Of a stretch of 64,000 bases of DNA, positions 1 through 10,040 are shown piece after piece. The stretch's first letter is position 1. The number at the start of each line of letters is the position of its first letter. A model generated the notes under the pieces. That model saw nothing but the letters and a program-made list of their open reading frames with translations, did not search any database and was not told where the DNA came from. This DNA comes from Scheffersomyces stipitis CBS 6054 (taxonomy: Eukaryota > Ascomycota > Pichiomycetes > Serinales > Debaryomycetaceae): NCBI RefSeq assembly GCF_000209165.1, contig NC_009044.1, forward strand, positions 806,001 through 870,000, read 5' to 3'. Both the position numbers and the translations under genes were made by a program.

Positions 1-2173
1 CCTCCTTAACTGTAGCACCAGCCTTGGTTTGTCTAGCAGCGTATTCAAAGTAGATTTCAGCGACTACTCCAAGTAACGTGTTGTTGACATCCTTATAAAA
101 TGGTAATTGGTCTACAAGCTTGTACCAGTCATTCTTGGCATCGTAGTTGGTCTTTAGATTGTTGTTTTCCTGATGAACAATGAAATCAACCAATAAGCAC
201 TCGATGGTGTTGATCAAATTATTACAAATAAACTTGATGTGTGATCTGAAGTTTAACAAGTTTCTCGAAATAGGTCCCTGATAGTTGATAGGAGCCACGT
301 TCAACTTGTGGAGAGAGAAAATTCGTGAGATTAAGGTGATATGCTTCTGCTCATCGCTCGATAACTCGATGTTGCCCCCGGACTTTGAATTGTAGTCCTT
401 AAAGAATTTCGGAACATTGGAGAATTCTCGGTTTGGCTCTCTCAAATTCAAAGTCTTGGAGTTGATAAGCAAAACGACCAAGAACAAGTGTTGCATATCT
501 GTTTCAGACGTATTCTTGCCATGCTGCTCTACAAATTTCTTCAATATTCTGCCAATAGTGCTTAGATCTCTGGTCTTGTTGTCAACGATATTGAATAAGT
601 ACAATGTTCTCAAAAGAACAGTAGATACGATATCATCTCTCGTCTTTACTTCCTTGGTTGTAGTATATTTGCCTTCGCCCTTTTCACTTAACTTCTTGAA
701 GAAATCGACAAACTTAAAGGTTTCGGACAGGGAGTCGTTCTGGATGAATAGCTTGTCCACTCTCTTGAATATAGGTGGCGTGATTCTGTTATTCAACTCT
801 ATAACCTCATCTTTATACCAATATTTGACTCTTATTTTCTTGACTTGGTAGTATCTAGCCAATAGCTGGGTAATCAAGTTTATTTGGTGGTCCAAGTTGT
901 CGTTGTAGAACGAGGATGTTATCAACTTCTTGTAACTGTCGCTCAATCCGCTTTCCAAGCTGGGTCTGATGTCTAGTTGACCCTTGGTAATCGATTGCAA
1001 TAGCTCAATTGGTAGCAAACCTATCGACTGGTAGAAATATAACTCCGGTGGTAATCTCTGTGACACGATCTCATGGATGTCCGTTGGAACCTTTACAGTC
1101 TTGTGAGTTTCGGAAGGTTCTTTTTTATCTGCAGCTGCGACACCATCACTCAATTCCTCTTCTTCGTCATCGCTGAATACAAACTCGGAATTGTCTTCCA
1201 AACCAAGTTTGGCCATTTCCACGCTATACAACTCTACGTAGCCTGCCTTGTTGAGAATAGGCAAGAATCTAATGGCTGCATGGCCCTTATAGTACAAATC
1301 TAACAACTTAGGATCGTTGAGATTGGCTATGTAGCCATGTAAGTCAGATGTGTTTCCACCGTTGAACGAGTTATACTGGTAGATTATATCTAAGCCTAAC
1401 TTGAAGTAGCTCAATTGAGGATATGGCTGAACAGGGTTTGGTTTAGGCAAAGGAGGAAAGTTGGAAAATGTAGTAGGCTGAATGTTACAACCTACCATCA
1501 AGCTCAAGTCTAGAAACTGTCTTTCCGTGAGATTCAACTCGCTGAGTACTTTGTGTTTGTCGATGAATCTGAAATCTTTGGACTGGAACTCCATTCCCAA
1601 GATGAACTTGTCTATTTTGGTCAAGAGCAAGTCTGTGGAGCCGTAGATGGAGTCTATGACTTGGTTCTGGTACAAGTACGACAATTGGAACGAAGCATCG
1701 TATGGAGCTATCATATAATCGATGCCGATCTCAATGAAATATTTGATGAGATCGTTGACGATGGGTCTCAACAACAAGGGGTCTGTGAAGAGTCTGAACG
1801 ACTCGATGTTGTTGAATGAATAAGGCTGCTTGCTACCAATCTTGGTCCATGTCGCTTCGAGGTGTTGTTCCTGAGGAGACAATTCATTCGTTTTGTAGTC
1901 TGCGGTTTGCAACTGGATGTGTAACCCTGATATCACAAAAATGGGTTTGATGTTGAATTCTTGGAAAACCTGCAAATCTGACTGAATATAGTCTTTGAGA
2001 GAAGAAGGAACTCCACCGATTCCAGCCAAAAACTGCTCTTTTTTGAACGTGTACACGCGGCTTAAGTAGTGCTCGACGTCAATGCCGATAGTGGCATTTT
2101 GAAGAATCTCAATCGAGCTGGAATTGGCCAACTTTCTCTCGAAAAGATACGACTCAAGTGACTTTATTGGCAT
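1..2173 (-). CDS. MKT1: MKT1, XPG-like post-transcriptional regulator (C-terminus cut off by window edge)
   Basis: The frame opens at the ATG at 2173 (MPIKSLESYLFERKL) and stays open for 724 codons to the left edge, so the C-terminus is missing. S. cerevisiae Mkt1 is about 830 residues, so roughly 100 are lost. The start matches the Mkt1 family start almost exactly. Mkt1 has an XPG/FEN1-type fold and works with Pbp1 in post-transcriptional control, including HO mRNA and mitochondrial-protein mRNAs; this is known of the family. An I-region-like segment follows (FILGMEFQSKDFRFIDKHK around residues 205-223). An acidic stretch lies near residues 320-335 (FSDDEEEELSDG). Residue 30 is Gly (codon at 2084-2086), the position of the well-known natural variant in S. 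cerevisiae. It is transcribed in the same direction as MSN5, with 876 bp between them. Confidence 0.93.
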   Translation of the reverse strand, partial: MPIKSLESYLFERKLANSSSIEILQNATIGIDVEHYLSRVYTFKKEQFLAGIGGVPSSLKDYIQSDLQVFQEFNIKPIFVISGLHIQLQTADYKTNELSPQEQHLEATWTKIGSKQPYSFNNIESFRLFTDPLLLRPIVNDLIKYFIEIGIDYMIAPYDASFQLSYLYQNQVIDSIYGSTDLLLTKIDKFILGMEFQSKDFRFIDKHKVLSELNLTERQFLDLSLMVGCNIQPTTFSNFPPLPKPNPVQPYPQLSYFKLGLDIIYQYNSFNGGNTSDLHGYIANLNDPKLLDLYYKGHAAIRFLPILNKAGYVELYSVEMAKLGLEDNSEFVFSDDEEEELSDGVAAADKKEPSETHKTVKVPTDIHEIVSQRLPPELYFYQSIGLLPIELLQSITKGQLDIRPSLESGLSDSYKKLITSSFYNDNLDHQINLITQLLARYYQVKKIRVKYWYKDEVIELNNRITPPIFKRVDKLFIQNDSLSETFKFVDFFKKLSEKGEGKYTTTKEVKTRDDIVSTVLLRTLYLFNIVDNKTRDLSTIGRILKKFVEQHGKNTSETDMQHLFLVVLLINSKTLNLREPNREFSNVPKFFKDYNSKSGGNIELSSDEQKHITLISRIFSLHKLNVAPINYQGPISRNLLNFRSHIKFICNNLINTIECLLVDFIVHQENNNLKTNYDAKNDWYKLVDQLPFYKDVNNTLLGVVAEIYFEYAARQTKAGATVKE

Positions 2174-3049
2174 AGTTACAGAATAAATCAATTGGTTAGT
2201 AGGAAGTCAATTATTGTGACAAGGAAATCAAACAAGGGTCAACTGAAGGTCTTTTCTTCTTTTGCGGTCTATTTGGGACTTTTATCGAGAAATTCAGGCT
2301 ATGTTCTCTGGATTATTCTTGGTGAATAAAAAGGTGGATCTGCATGAAATTTTGAATTTTCTGTTATTGATAATTACTAAATCTATCTTTCACAGTTCCA
2401 GAGATTGTAGATTATTATTGAATTGAATAATATGATCTTGAACTTATTGATTTTTATCTTGTTCTCGTTCTCGTTGTGAAGCCTTCTTTTTCAATTTGTG
2501 AATCTGAATATTGTTGATGTTTTATGTTCGTGTCCGGTTTTTATGTCACGTGCAGTTAGCCGTAATGAGAAGGTATAAGCCGAGAATTATCAGATAAAAT
2601 GTCGCACGACATGCTAGAAGCCTTAGCCAGGTTCCCCTATTCTCTCCACTAAACAAAGGAGTTCTGACATGATAACTTGGTCCGAATATTATGCATATAC
2701 TTCATATATATGAACTTCAAATTTGTAGCTCTGAAGAACTAAATTTAATTTGTGGTCAAAGGCTCATTTCAAAATTTGTTAAAAAACAATTCGGACGACA
2801 TTTTGCAGCTGTTTAATAGGATTCACCAATAATAATAGCCAGTATTCTGGTGACTTTTGTACTTTTGACTTTCTTCATTTACTTTCATTTTCCGAAGGGA
2901 TTCCTCTCTCGACTATATAGATTTATATAACTTTTGGGTTTATCTATCCTTAGCTTTACAACAACTTACTATTAATACATTTAAATATATACACAGTTGG
3001 ACTCATCAATAAATGCTGACTCCATAAATTCATACGGATGCTATCTAAT
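2174..3049. other. Intergenic, MKT1 promoter side and MSN5 3' side
   Basis: No ORF with coding character is seen. A CACGTG E-box (in GTCACGTGC) lies at 2547-2552, about 375 bp upstream of the MKT1 start. The remainder is AT-rich with TATA-like tracts (for example around 2705 and 2915). Nothing else is recognised. Confidence 0.6.
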
Positions 3050-6000
3050 TCATTCTTCCCCAAATAAGTTGTTTAAGGCGCCACTTTCTGTAAATGGATC
3101 GTTCATAACGTCTACACCGTTTGTCTTTTTCTTCCTGGAAATAGAGGCTGCTTCAAGTTGTTTCTTACGTTTGTCCATGTCGTCAAAGTCGTCAGCAACT
3201 TCCTTGGCTATTCTGACCAACTCAAGCAAAGCAGCTCTCTGGTGCTTCAACGACTTGGAGCTGACCAACAACGACTCAAAGTTGCTCACGTGATGTGTGG
3301 TGATGTTGGGCAAGTATTGGATCATGACCCTAGCTGGATAGTCGTTTTTGGATCTCAAAGTACAATACAATGAAGTCAAAGCTATAGCGGCTTCTCCATG
3401 GGTTTCTACAAAGTAGTCATCCATCAATACATGCAAGAGTGCCTTCATCAAGTGGTCACACAAAAATTTGTCTACTTCATCGTCTCGCAAGAGAATATCC
3501 AGTAACACATTTCTGACAACCAAGATGGTGTTGAATGAACACTTGGTGTCTTTGAACATGATTATATGACAACAGATCTGTAGGAACGGAGCCATCACTT
3601 CCTTATTCTCAATAATGAGTCTACGACAAGCAAATTGTGTGTCGGTAGTGGTTTTGGAATTGTACTGACTCACAACATCCATCAAGAAACGAACCACGGT
3701 AGCTGTCAATTGCCTCAACATATGTTCTTCCATCATCTCTTCGGATAACGTTTCGTCGTCTTCATTCCCTTGCAACTTTAACCCGTTCTGGTAAACCTTT
3801 TCCCATCTACTGACAATTAACTTATCAATATCGATAAATGCCTTGGGAAGCAATTCAGCCATGAAAACATCAACATACTTGACTGGACAAAACTTGATCA
3901 CACTCCTCAAACAACTGTTGATCATATGCTTCCAACTATGTAAAGTGATACCCACTGTATCGCCAGCCACTGCTTTCCATATCATGGTTGCGATATTAGG
4001 AATTTCGTAAAGGGTATCTTCCAACTGCGATAAAGACCCAATTGTCAAGAACGCATACTCTCTGGTATATCTAATTAAATGGCCCACAGAGTCGGCAAAG
4101 TCTCTTAACGTCAACGCTGCTTTCACATTCTCTTCTATAAAAGTCTCCTTGGACTGAATCGAAACACCCTGTTGCCAGAATCTTTCCATGCAACTGTATC
4201 TGACGAAAGCTTGTACCGCATCGGGTAATTCTTTCCAGTTATCTGGATTATGGTAAGCTTGGATCTGAGTCAAGAGTTGTAGAATGTGCGGAATGATAGG
4301 CTGAACGCGCGGTTTCCACAACTTTAATAAGTTCAAGTACTCGGTGGAATCGTGGCCCAACTTTTCAATACTGTACTGGATGAAGATTCTTGTTGCTCTG
4401 ATGGGGAAAATAGAAGACCAATGGTCTTTCAATTTATTCTTCAATAGCCTTCCTTCTTCATCCATCTTCGCCTCTAAAAGGTTTGTCGTAGCAGTGATGC
4501 CTCTGCTTTGGAAATATGATGCTATTTCTACTATACCCATTCTTTCCATAAACCAATGTAAGTCCATAAGACCTTTTTCCGTTTCTGGCGCTGACCAGGC
4601 TGCCAATTCTGGGTCCACAATCTTGGCAAAGAGTTCGTCTTTATCTGTAATAGAAGATCTTGAAGCTATAACCAACAAAAACGACTTGAAAGCAACATTT
4701 TCGTGGTCGGTGACCTTCTTGGAAGACAAAATGTTCGCAACCACATTCTCCAAGTCGTTAAAGATTTTCTTCAAGGATTCAGGCATTATATATGCCAATC
4801 TGTTCAATTCTGTGCCACAACTTGTTCTCAAGTCTCTGATCAACTCCTTTTCGTCGTCAGATATATTTGGTGGATACTCAAACGTTGCTGTTGTGAGAAT
4901 TCTCTCCAATACTTGAAACATCAAAGGGCTCACATCCTTTAGAAGTGGAGCAAATTGAACCAAGGTTTGGACCTGTTTTCTAATTAATAGAGGACAGGCA
5001 ATGTTCATGGCCAAAAGCCTTTCACCTAAACTTTCTACAAGTTTGTTCAAACGGTCATTGACAACTTCAAAGTCGTCGCCATTGTACCAGATTCTCCATC
5101 TGGAAATGCCCCTTATGCAATTTTCGATGATGTTGAACTGAGACGTGCCGTAGTTCAATGCTTCTGACTTCTCGTCGAGCTTGTACTGGGTTATGCATTG
5201 GCTACCCAATTCTGAGCTGAAGAACGCCTGGAGTCTGTTTTCCAACCATTGCAATCCTTCTTCGGGTTTTTTACAGATGGTAATTCTGACGATATCCTCG
5301 TTAAACTTCTTATAGTTCTGAAGGAACGAGTTGGCGTCCGGAGTTGAATCAAAATCTACCTCCAAGAACTTCTTGGAGACGTTGCTGTCATCGTAGGTAT
5401 AGTTTATCGTTCTATTTGCTGCGATTTCCAATAAATCCAAGAGGCTATTGACTATGGGATCTTTGGAGCTCAATTCGTCAAATCGCAAGATTGTAACCCA
5501 CATCTGTAATGACAAACCACTGATGATTAAACTAGGGTGGTTTGTCGTCGCTAAAACGAGTCTCAAGTAGTTGTCGACATCAGCCGTTTCCCAAGAGACC
5601 TTGTTCTTGGATGATATGTTGAGGTACTCGCTGAGGGAAACTATCATTTCTACTGTCTTTTTCAAGAGCGAATACACCTGCTCGTCTACATCATCTGGGT
5701 CTATTTCTAAGGACTGGTAGAACTGCATCAACTTCGACACTCCTTCGGTGGTGAAGATGGAACCGATGAAGAAATCAAAGTCGTCGCTGCTGCTGTAGCT
5801 TCTCGTGAACAATATGTGCAAGCAGTCTACAGCCAAGGTTTTCAACTTGACGTCAGGGATTGTTAAGATGTTTATGAGTGTTTGCATAATGTTTTCTGAC
5901 CGCAAAACCGCTGGCTGGACCCAATGCAAACACGTCTTGAACGTAGCAAGAATTTTGGGAACAAAAGCTTGACAGGTGCTACTCTTGAAGTCATTGCTGG

Positions 6001-6811
6001 AGAGAATCTCAATGAGAAACTGGCTCCAAACTACAAACCAACCGTTGGGCAAGGCTTTACATATCGATACATTGGGGTTGTGTTCGTAGATGGCATCAAG
6101 AATAGACGACGGTGTGACAATCAATACACTCAATTGGTTGAGAATAATAGTTCTTTTAGAAGCAATGGGATCGTCAAGAAGATAAATGTCTTCAAAAAGC
6201 GTGCGAATGATGATGAGAGATAGTTCACGACACGTGAATCCCAGGCTCCACAACTTCCAGAGATCAGCATCCATGCTGGCCCAGCCATCGGAAGCTTCTT
6301 GTTCTGAGACTTGCGGTTTGAGATCTGAATTGCTATTATTGCTATTACTATTATGGTTATCGTTATGATTGTGGTTTTCGGGAGGATGCGAGTTTTCAAT
6401 GTTATCCTTATTGTAGCCCTTGATCAAATAACATCCCCAGATACGTTTGGCTATGGATACCCAGAGAAAAGCAATCTTCTCCTTGAGATAATGCGGATCG
6501 TCTTGTTGGATTTTATTGCTCAAATCTACCACCCAGTTGCGGATAGCCAATGTCTTGGTGGTGTCAAAGAGATGATACTTGCTTTTGATGGAGTTCTGGA
6601 GAAGCGACAATCCAAAGTGACGCACGATGTAATTCTTACCGTTGTTCTCTGGTAGCGCCAACTGGTAACCCCAGTATGGCAGCTCATCGTTGGATTTGAT
6701 GGACTCTAAGAAGTCCTGGGCCTCACGGCGCTGAGCGTTGCTAGACTTGGGCTCATATACTACGCCGAGTGCAGCTACTATTTGGGATACACCTCCGCTG
6801 TCCATTGTCAT
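3050..6811 (-). CDS. MSN5: MSN5, karyopherin (exportin-5 family)
   Basis: This 1253-residue protein aligns from its start with yeast Msn5 (MDSGGVSQIVAALGVVYEPKS, then YWGYQLALPENN). The upstream part of the open frame begins with TTG, so the first ATG at 6811 (MTMDSGG) is taken as the start. A second ATG at 6805 matches the S. cerevisiae start even better. Msn5 is a Ran-dependent nuclear exporter of phosphorylated cargoes such as Pho4, Mig1 and Crz1 and an importer of RPA; this is family knowledge. Length is typical (S. cerevisiae 1224). The sequence is alpha-helical HEAT-like throughout. A low-complexity Asn/His insert sits near residues 145-165 (DNHNSNSNNSNSD). Nothing is broken. Confidence 0.93.
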   Translation of the reverse strand: MTMDSGGVSQIVAALGVVYEPKSSNAQRREAQDFLESIKSNDELPYWGYQLALPENNGKNYIVRHFGLSLLQNSIKSKYHLFDTTKTLAIRNWVVDLSNKIQQDDPHYLKEKIAFLWVSIAKRIWGCYLIKGYNKDNIENSHPPENHNHNDNHNSNSNNSNSDLKPQVSEQEASDGWASMDADLWKLWSLGFTCRELSLIIIRTLFEDIYLLDDPIASKRTIILNQLSVLIVTPSSILDAIYEHNPNVSICKALPNGWFVVWSQFLIEILSSNDFKSSTCQAFVPKILATFKTCLHWVQPAVLRSENIMQTLINILTIPDVKLKTLAVDCLHILFTRSYSSSDDFDFFIGSIFTTEGVSKLMQFYQSLEIDPDDVDEQVYSLLKKTVEMIVSLSEYLNISSKNKVSWETADVDNYLRLVLATTNHPSLIISGLSLQMWVTILRFDELSSKDPIVNSLLDLLEIAANRTINYTYDDSNVSKKFLEVDFDSTPDANSFLQNYKKFNEDIVRITICKKPEEGLQWLENRLQAFFSSELGSQCITQYKLDEKSEALNYGTSQFNIIENCIRGISRWRIWYNGDDFEVVNDRLNKLVESLGERLLAMNIACPLLIRKQVQTLVQFAPLLKDVSPLMFQVLERILTTATFEYPPNISDDEKELIRDLRTSCGTELNRLAYIMPESLKKIFNDLENVVANILSSKKVTDHENVAFKSFLLVIASRSSITDKDELFAKIVDPELAAWSAPETEKGLMDLHWFMERMGIVEIASYFQSRGITATTNLLEAKMDEEGRLLKNKLKDHWSSIFPIRATRIFIQYSIEKLGHDSTEYLNLLKLWKPRVQPIIPHILQLLTQIQAYHNPDNWKELPDAVQAFVRYSCMERFWQQGVSIQSKETFIEENVKAALTLRDFADSVGHLIRYTREYAFLTIGSLSQLEDTLYEIPNIATMIWKAVAGDTVGITLHSWKHMINSCLRSVIKFCPVKYVDVFMAELLPKAFIDIDKLIVSRWEKVYQNGLKLQGNEDDETLSEEMMEEHMLRQLTATVVRFLMDVVSQYNSKTTTDTQFACRRLIIENKEVMAPFLQICCHIIMFKDTKCSFNTILVVRNVLLDILLRDDEVDKFLCDHLMKALLHVLMDDYFVETHGEAAIALTSLYCTLRSKNDYPARVMIQYLPNITTHHVSNFESLLVSSKSLKHQRAALLELVRIAKEVADDFDDMDKRKKQLEAASISRKKKTNGVDVMNDPFTESGALNNLFGEE

Positions 6812-7954
6812 CTGTGATTGAATCAAAAGAATGTGAATGTTAGTTGTAGTTCAACCTGACAAATGTAAATGGTTGTATGGTGCTATGACGATTTATGATA
6901 TTATGATATCAATCTATGATGATTATTTGACAGTTAGAAATACCAATATGATGCGACTTTGGTGACGATACTGCCGATTGGTTTGTTATTATGGTGTTGA
7001 TTTTAGTGTATTCTATATTCTGGTACGTTTACTAATCTGGTGAATAATTGCACTAAGTATTACTCTGCACTAGTAGTGAATAAGAAGCGTGAAAAATTTA
7101 CTATTCAACACAATTATTGTCCAGTAATGTACACTGTTAGTCTGTCTGAGCCTTTGCTGTAATAGTATACCACTACACTTATGTTTACAAGCCAATTTAG
7201 TGATACGAGAATGGCACAATGGGGTAGAGGCTTCTGGCGAATCGGAAAGCCTTTCTCAAGCTTTTGTATGGGAGGAAAAACAGAAAAAATGTCTCAAACA
7301 ACGGCAGCTGCGCGGAACGGCGTGTTTTCGAGGGGATATCTTGCACGTGACGGGATTCCTGGCAGAACTTGCGGAATATAGACGCTAAAACAGTCAAACT
7401 GACGGAAACGACGGCCACTGGCTATATGGCTGGAGAAAGTCGGTGTTTATCAGGTTGGTTTTAGCCCGAACTCGTTTGGAAAAAAGAGACAGGCGGAAAC
7501 ACGTGTGTGTGCAGGATTGCTACCTATGAGTGACGGTTCTGTGTGCAGGTCCGATTATATGAAGCAGCAGACCAGATTGGAGATGGTGGCAGGGATGGGA
7601 AGCCCAAAGGCATATGAAATATGTGTTATATACAATAGACTCTGTATATATTTATAGAATGTGTACTTAAAACTTGTATGATTATGGTTTTGTACTATTT
7701 GGCGTTTTTTTGTCGTTTCCTTATCTTCAGAAGGATCTCGTGCTCCATAGCCCCTAATCTCATGGTGATGGAGCATGTGCACATCTCTAACTGCTCTAAT
7801 ATGACATAGTGGTGAGTGTAGAGCGAATTAGCATCCTGAAGTTATGGTGGCTGTATATATAAGCTCAATATTGAAATATAGCAACATCTGATAGTACGAG
7901 ACGCTACAATTTCTACTGTTCAATATATGCTTTTCATTACGATATGCTATGCTA
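6812..7954. other. Intergenic, MSN5 promoter and RPF1 3' flank
   Basis: There are 1.1 kb without a convincing gene. Short open frames near 7181-7418 overlap on both strands and show no family resemblance. CACGTG motifs occur near 7344 (GCACGTGACG) and 7501 (AACACGTGTG), which are candidate bHLH (Cbf1/Tye7-type) sites for MSN5. Confidence 0.55.
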
Positions 7955-8842
7955 TTACAAATAGAACTTTCTCTTGTCACGTTCCATGTCCGGTCTATGT
8001 TCCCAGACGGTCTCTCCACGGATCCCCTTCTGCATTCTTCTCAACTTGAGTGTGAACTGTGGCCCCAACTCTTGTAGCCCTACCTTCTCTTCATTACGGA
8101 AAATGTATCTGTGTCGTCTGAAGAAAATATAATCTCTTTGGTTATGCAAAGTCACCACCTGTCTGGCTACGATTTCTGGACTGTGGGGGAACATTGTCTG
8201 GAACATTCTGCCGACAGTCTTACCCATTCTGGTGTTGAAGTTGTTCAACACCAACTCAGGTATATGCTCAGATGCCCTACCGTGACCCTTGATCTGTTTT
8301 CCTTCTACAATGGAAGTTATGGAAAAATAGAATGTAGGACCCTCAGGTAAATGAATCATGGTGATCCCCGTTACCTTCTTCTTGTCTTCGTTGATAACGA
8401 GCAAGTCCGTGTATTCTCTGCTGGCAGCATGCTTGGCAATTTCCTTCATCGAATACTCCTTCTTTCTTTTGATAAAGGTGACGTTGGGCAAGAAATCCAT
8501 AACCATATCAGCGAACTCGTATGCTGGCTTCTTGGCTTCTTCACTAGTAGTGAGCAAAATCTTAGGCTCTATTCCAGAGTTGAAGTACTGCTGGAACTCG
8601 TCTTCACCTTCAACCTCAGCAGCTATGGTTTCGTCAAATACACGTTTACTGTCTATGGTTTCTGGGACATTATTCTTGATTCTTTCTTCCTTTAATTCTG
8701 GATTCAATCTCTCCTCTTTGGCTCTTTCAGCTCTCAACTTGTGACGCTGTTTGTTCTTCTCATGTTTGATCTCGCCAAAGATCTTCTGTCTTCTGTGCTT
8801 ATTCTTGATATTCTTCAAGGCTTCACTGGTACTCTGTGCCAT
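7955..8842 (-). CDS. RPF1: RPF1, Brix-domain 60S assembly factor
   Basis: This 295-residue protein equals the S. cerevisiae Rpf1 length. The open frame extends four codons upstream from a TTG, but the first ATG is at 8842 (MAQSTSEALKNIKNKHRR). The N-terminal third is highly basic (KIFGEIKHEKNKQRHKLRAERAKEE). The Brix domain spans about 90-285. It contains the sigma70-like basic region and ends with RRHRYIFRNEEKVGLQELGPQ and TLKLRRMQKGI. Rpf1 acts in the nucleolus in 27S pre-rRNA processing and large-subunit assembly; this is family knowledge. It is divergent from HTD2 with 191 bp between starts. That spacer holds motifs typical of ribosome-biogenesis promoters. Confidence 0.95.
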   Translation of the reverse strand: MAQSTSEALKNIKNKHRRQKIFGEIKHEKNKQRHKLRAERAKEERLNPELKEERIKNNVPETIDSKRVFDETIAAEVEGEDEFQQYFNSGIEPKILLTTSEEAKKPAYEFADMVMDFLPNVTFIKRKKEYSMKEIAKHAASREYTDLLVINEDKKKVTGITMIHLPEGPTFYFSITSIVEGKQIKGHGRASEHIPELVLNNFNTRMGKTVGRMFQTMFPHSPEIVARQVVTLHNQRDYIFFRRHRYIFRNEEKVGLQELGPQFTLKLRRMQKGIRGETVWEHRPDMERDKRKFYL

Positions 8843-8896
8843 TTTCGCCCACAAATCTGATGTTAAGCAATATTTATCTACTGAACCTCTCTAAAC

Positions 8897-8922
8897 TAAA
8901 AATTTCAATGTTACGATGAGCT
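8897..8922. promoter_or_regulatory. RRPE plus PAC motifs in the RPF1/HTD2 divergent promoter
   Basis: AAAAATTT at 8898-8905 (RRPE-like) is followed by CGATGAGCT at 8914-8922 (PAC core). These are 55-80 bp upstream of the RPF1 ATG. The RRPE+PAC pair is the known signature of yeast ribosome-biogenesis (RiBi) promoters, recognised by Stb3 and Dot6/Tod6 in S. cerevisiae. Function here is inferred from motif match and position. Confidence 0.7.
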
Positions 8923-9033
8923 TCTCAGAATTTTCTGTGTGCAGGTCTGAAAGATAAATATGTTTTCTACCCCATTTGCATTTGCCTGGAGCGAACCCAC
9001 TCTTTATATATTCATACTTTTTCATCTCAATCT

Positions 9034-9924
9034 ATGGAGATTCTAGGCAAAAATGTCGCTGAATGGGGTATAGCGATCAAACAGAAACAATGGTTCATTC
9101 CAGACACCTTGTCAGTGGGATTGTCCAATCACTTGATAGATCTCTTGAATAAAGTGCTACCCGAAAACCTATACCAACCTAGACTCGAAATAGACGATGG
9201 CATGTTAGGTGTCATGTATGGGAATGGATTCCATTTTCTCTACAATAACCAGGCAAATAACAACTTGGGTTCGGACGGGTATGACAATTATCAGGCTCCA
9301 ACTTCTCAAGGTAATCAATTGTATTCTAGACGGTTGTGGGTTAAAGGCTCAATCAATTTTGGTGCGAATATAGTAAGAGCATCGGATCAGCTCAATTGTA
9401 TAGAAAAAATCGACTCCGTTCGAAGATTGGGATTGTCAACGTTTGTTAATATCAATAGAGATGTGACTACGTCCACAAACGCCTCTGTGTTGAAGGAAGC
9501 AAGGACATTACTCTACACCAATGAACCTTACGAATTTAAACCCATGCGACATAGCTTCCCAAATTTCACGTTCACCCAAGAAGTGAAACTCACTTCTTCT
9601 GATTTGCTCAAGTATAGTATGTTGACTTATAACATGCACAAAATCCACATTGACAAGGAGCATTGTGAAACAGTAGAAAATCTTCCCAATGTCATTGTCC
9701 ATGGGCCATTCATGGTTACATTGCTTTTGTACTGGTTTCGGAAGCTTTATCCTGAGGCTTCTATAGAGCTGATAAATTACAAGAATTTAGAACCCTGTTT
9801 TGTGGACGAACTGTTCACCTTGGCTAGTGTACAGAAAAGTGAATATGAACACAATGTGTCCATTGTCAATGTCCAATTGGGCAAGAAGTACTTCGACGGA
9901 GTAATAAAATTCAGGCAGATGTGA
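9034..9924 (+). CDS. HTD2: HTD2, mitochondrial 3-hydroxyacyl-thioester dehydratase type 2
   Basis: This 296-residue protein resembles fungal Htd2 (S. cerevisiae 280). Matching stretches include the N-terminal WFIPDTLSVGLSNHLIDLL, the block KGSINFGANIVRASDQLNCIEKIDSVRR, and the hot-dog region LPNVIVHGPFMVTLLLYWFRKLYPE (about residues 223-247). The VHGP block and its surroundings carry the hydratase-2 active-site pattern. It catalyses the dehydration step of mitochondrial type II fatty-acid synthesis, which feeds lipoic acid and respiration. The N-terminus is short and has few basic residues, so a matrix presequence is not obvious. The start at 9034 is the first ATG after the shared promoter with RPF1. 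Its 3' end lies 116 bp from the end of the convergent AIF-like gene. Confidence 0.85.
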   Translation: MEILGKNVAEWGIAIKQKQWFIPDTLSVGLSNHLIDLLNKVLPENLYQPRLEIDDGMLGVMYGNGFHFLYNNQANNNLGSDGYDNYQAPTSQGNQLYSRRLWVKGSINFGANIVRASDQLNCIEKIDSVRRLGLSTFVNINRDVTTSTNASVLKEARTLLYTNEPYEFKPMRHSFPNFTFTQEVKLTSSDLLKYSMLTYNMHKIHIDKEHCETVENLPNVIVHGPFMVTLLLYWFRKLYPEASIELINYKNLEPCFVDELFTLASVQKSEYEHNVSIVNVQLGKKYFDGVIKFRQM

Positions 9925-10040
9925 ACAAATCCAGGAACTATTGGATAGATGGTAGTTTAGAAAAATAGAGGATTCTTATAGATTTTCTGTAATTTTAATA
10001 TCTAATGTGTAGAATTTATATAAAAGGACTTATTAATTTC

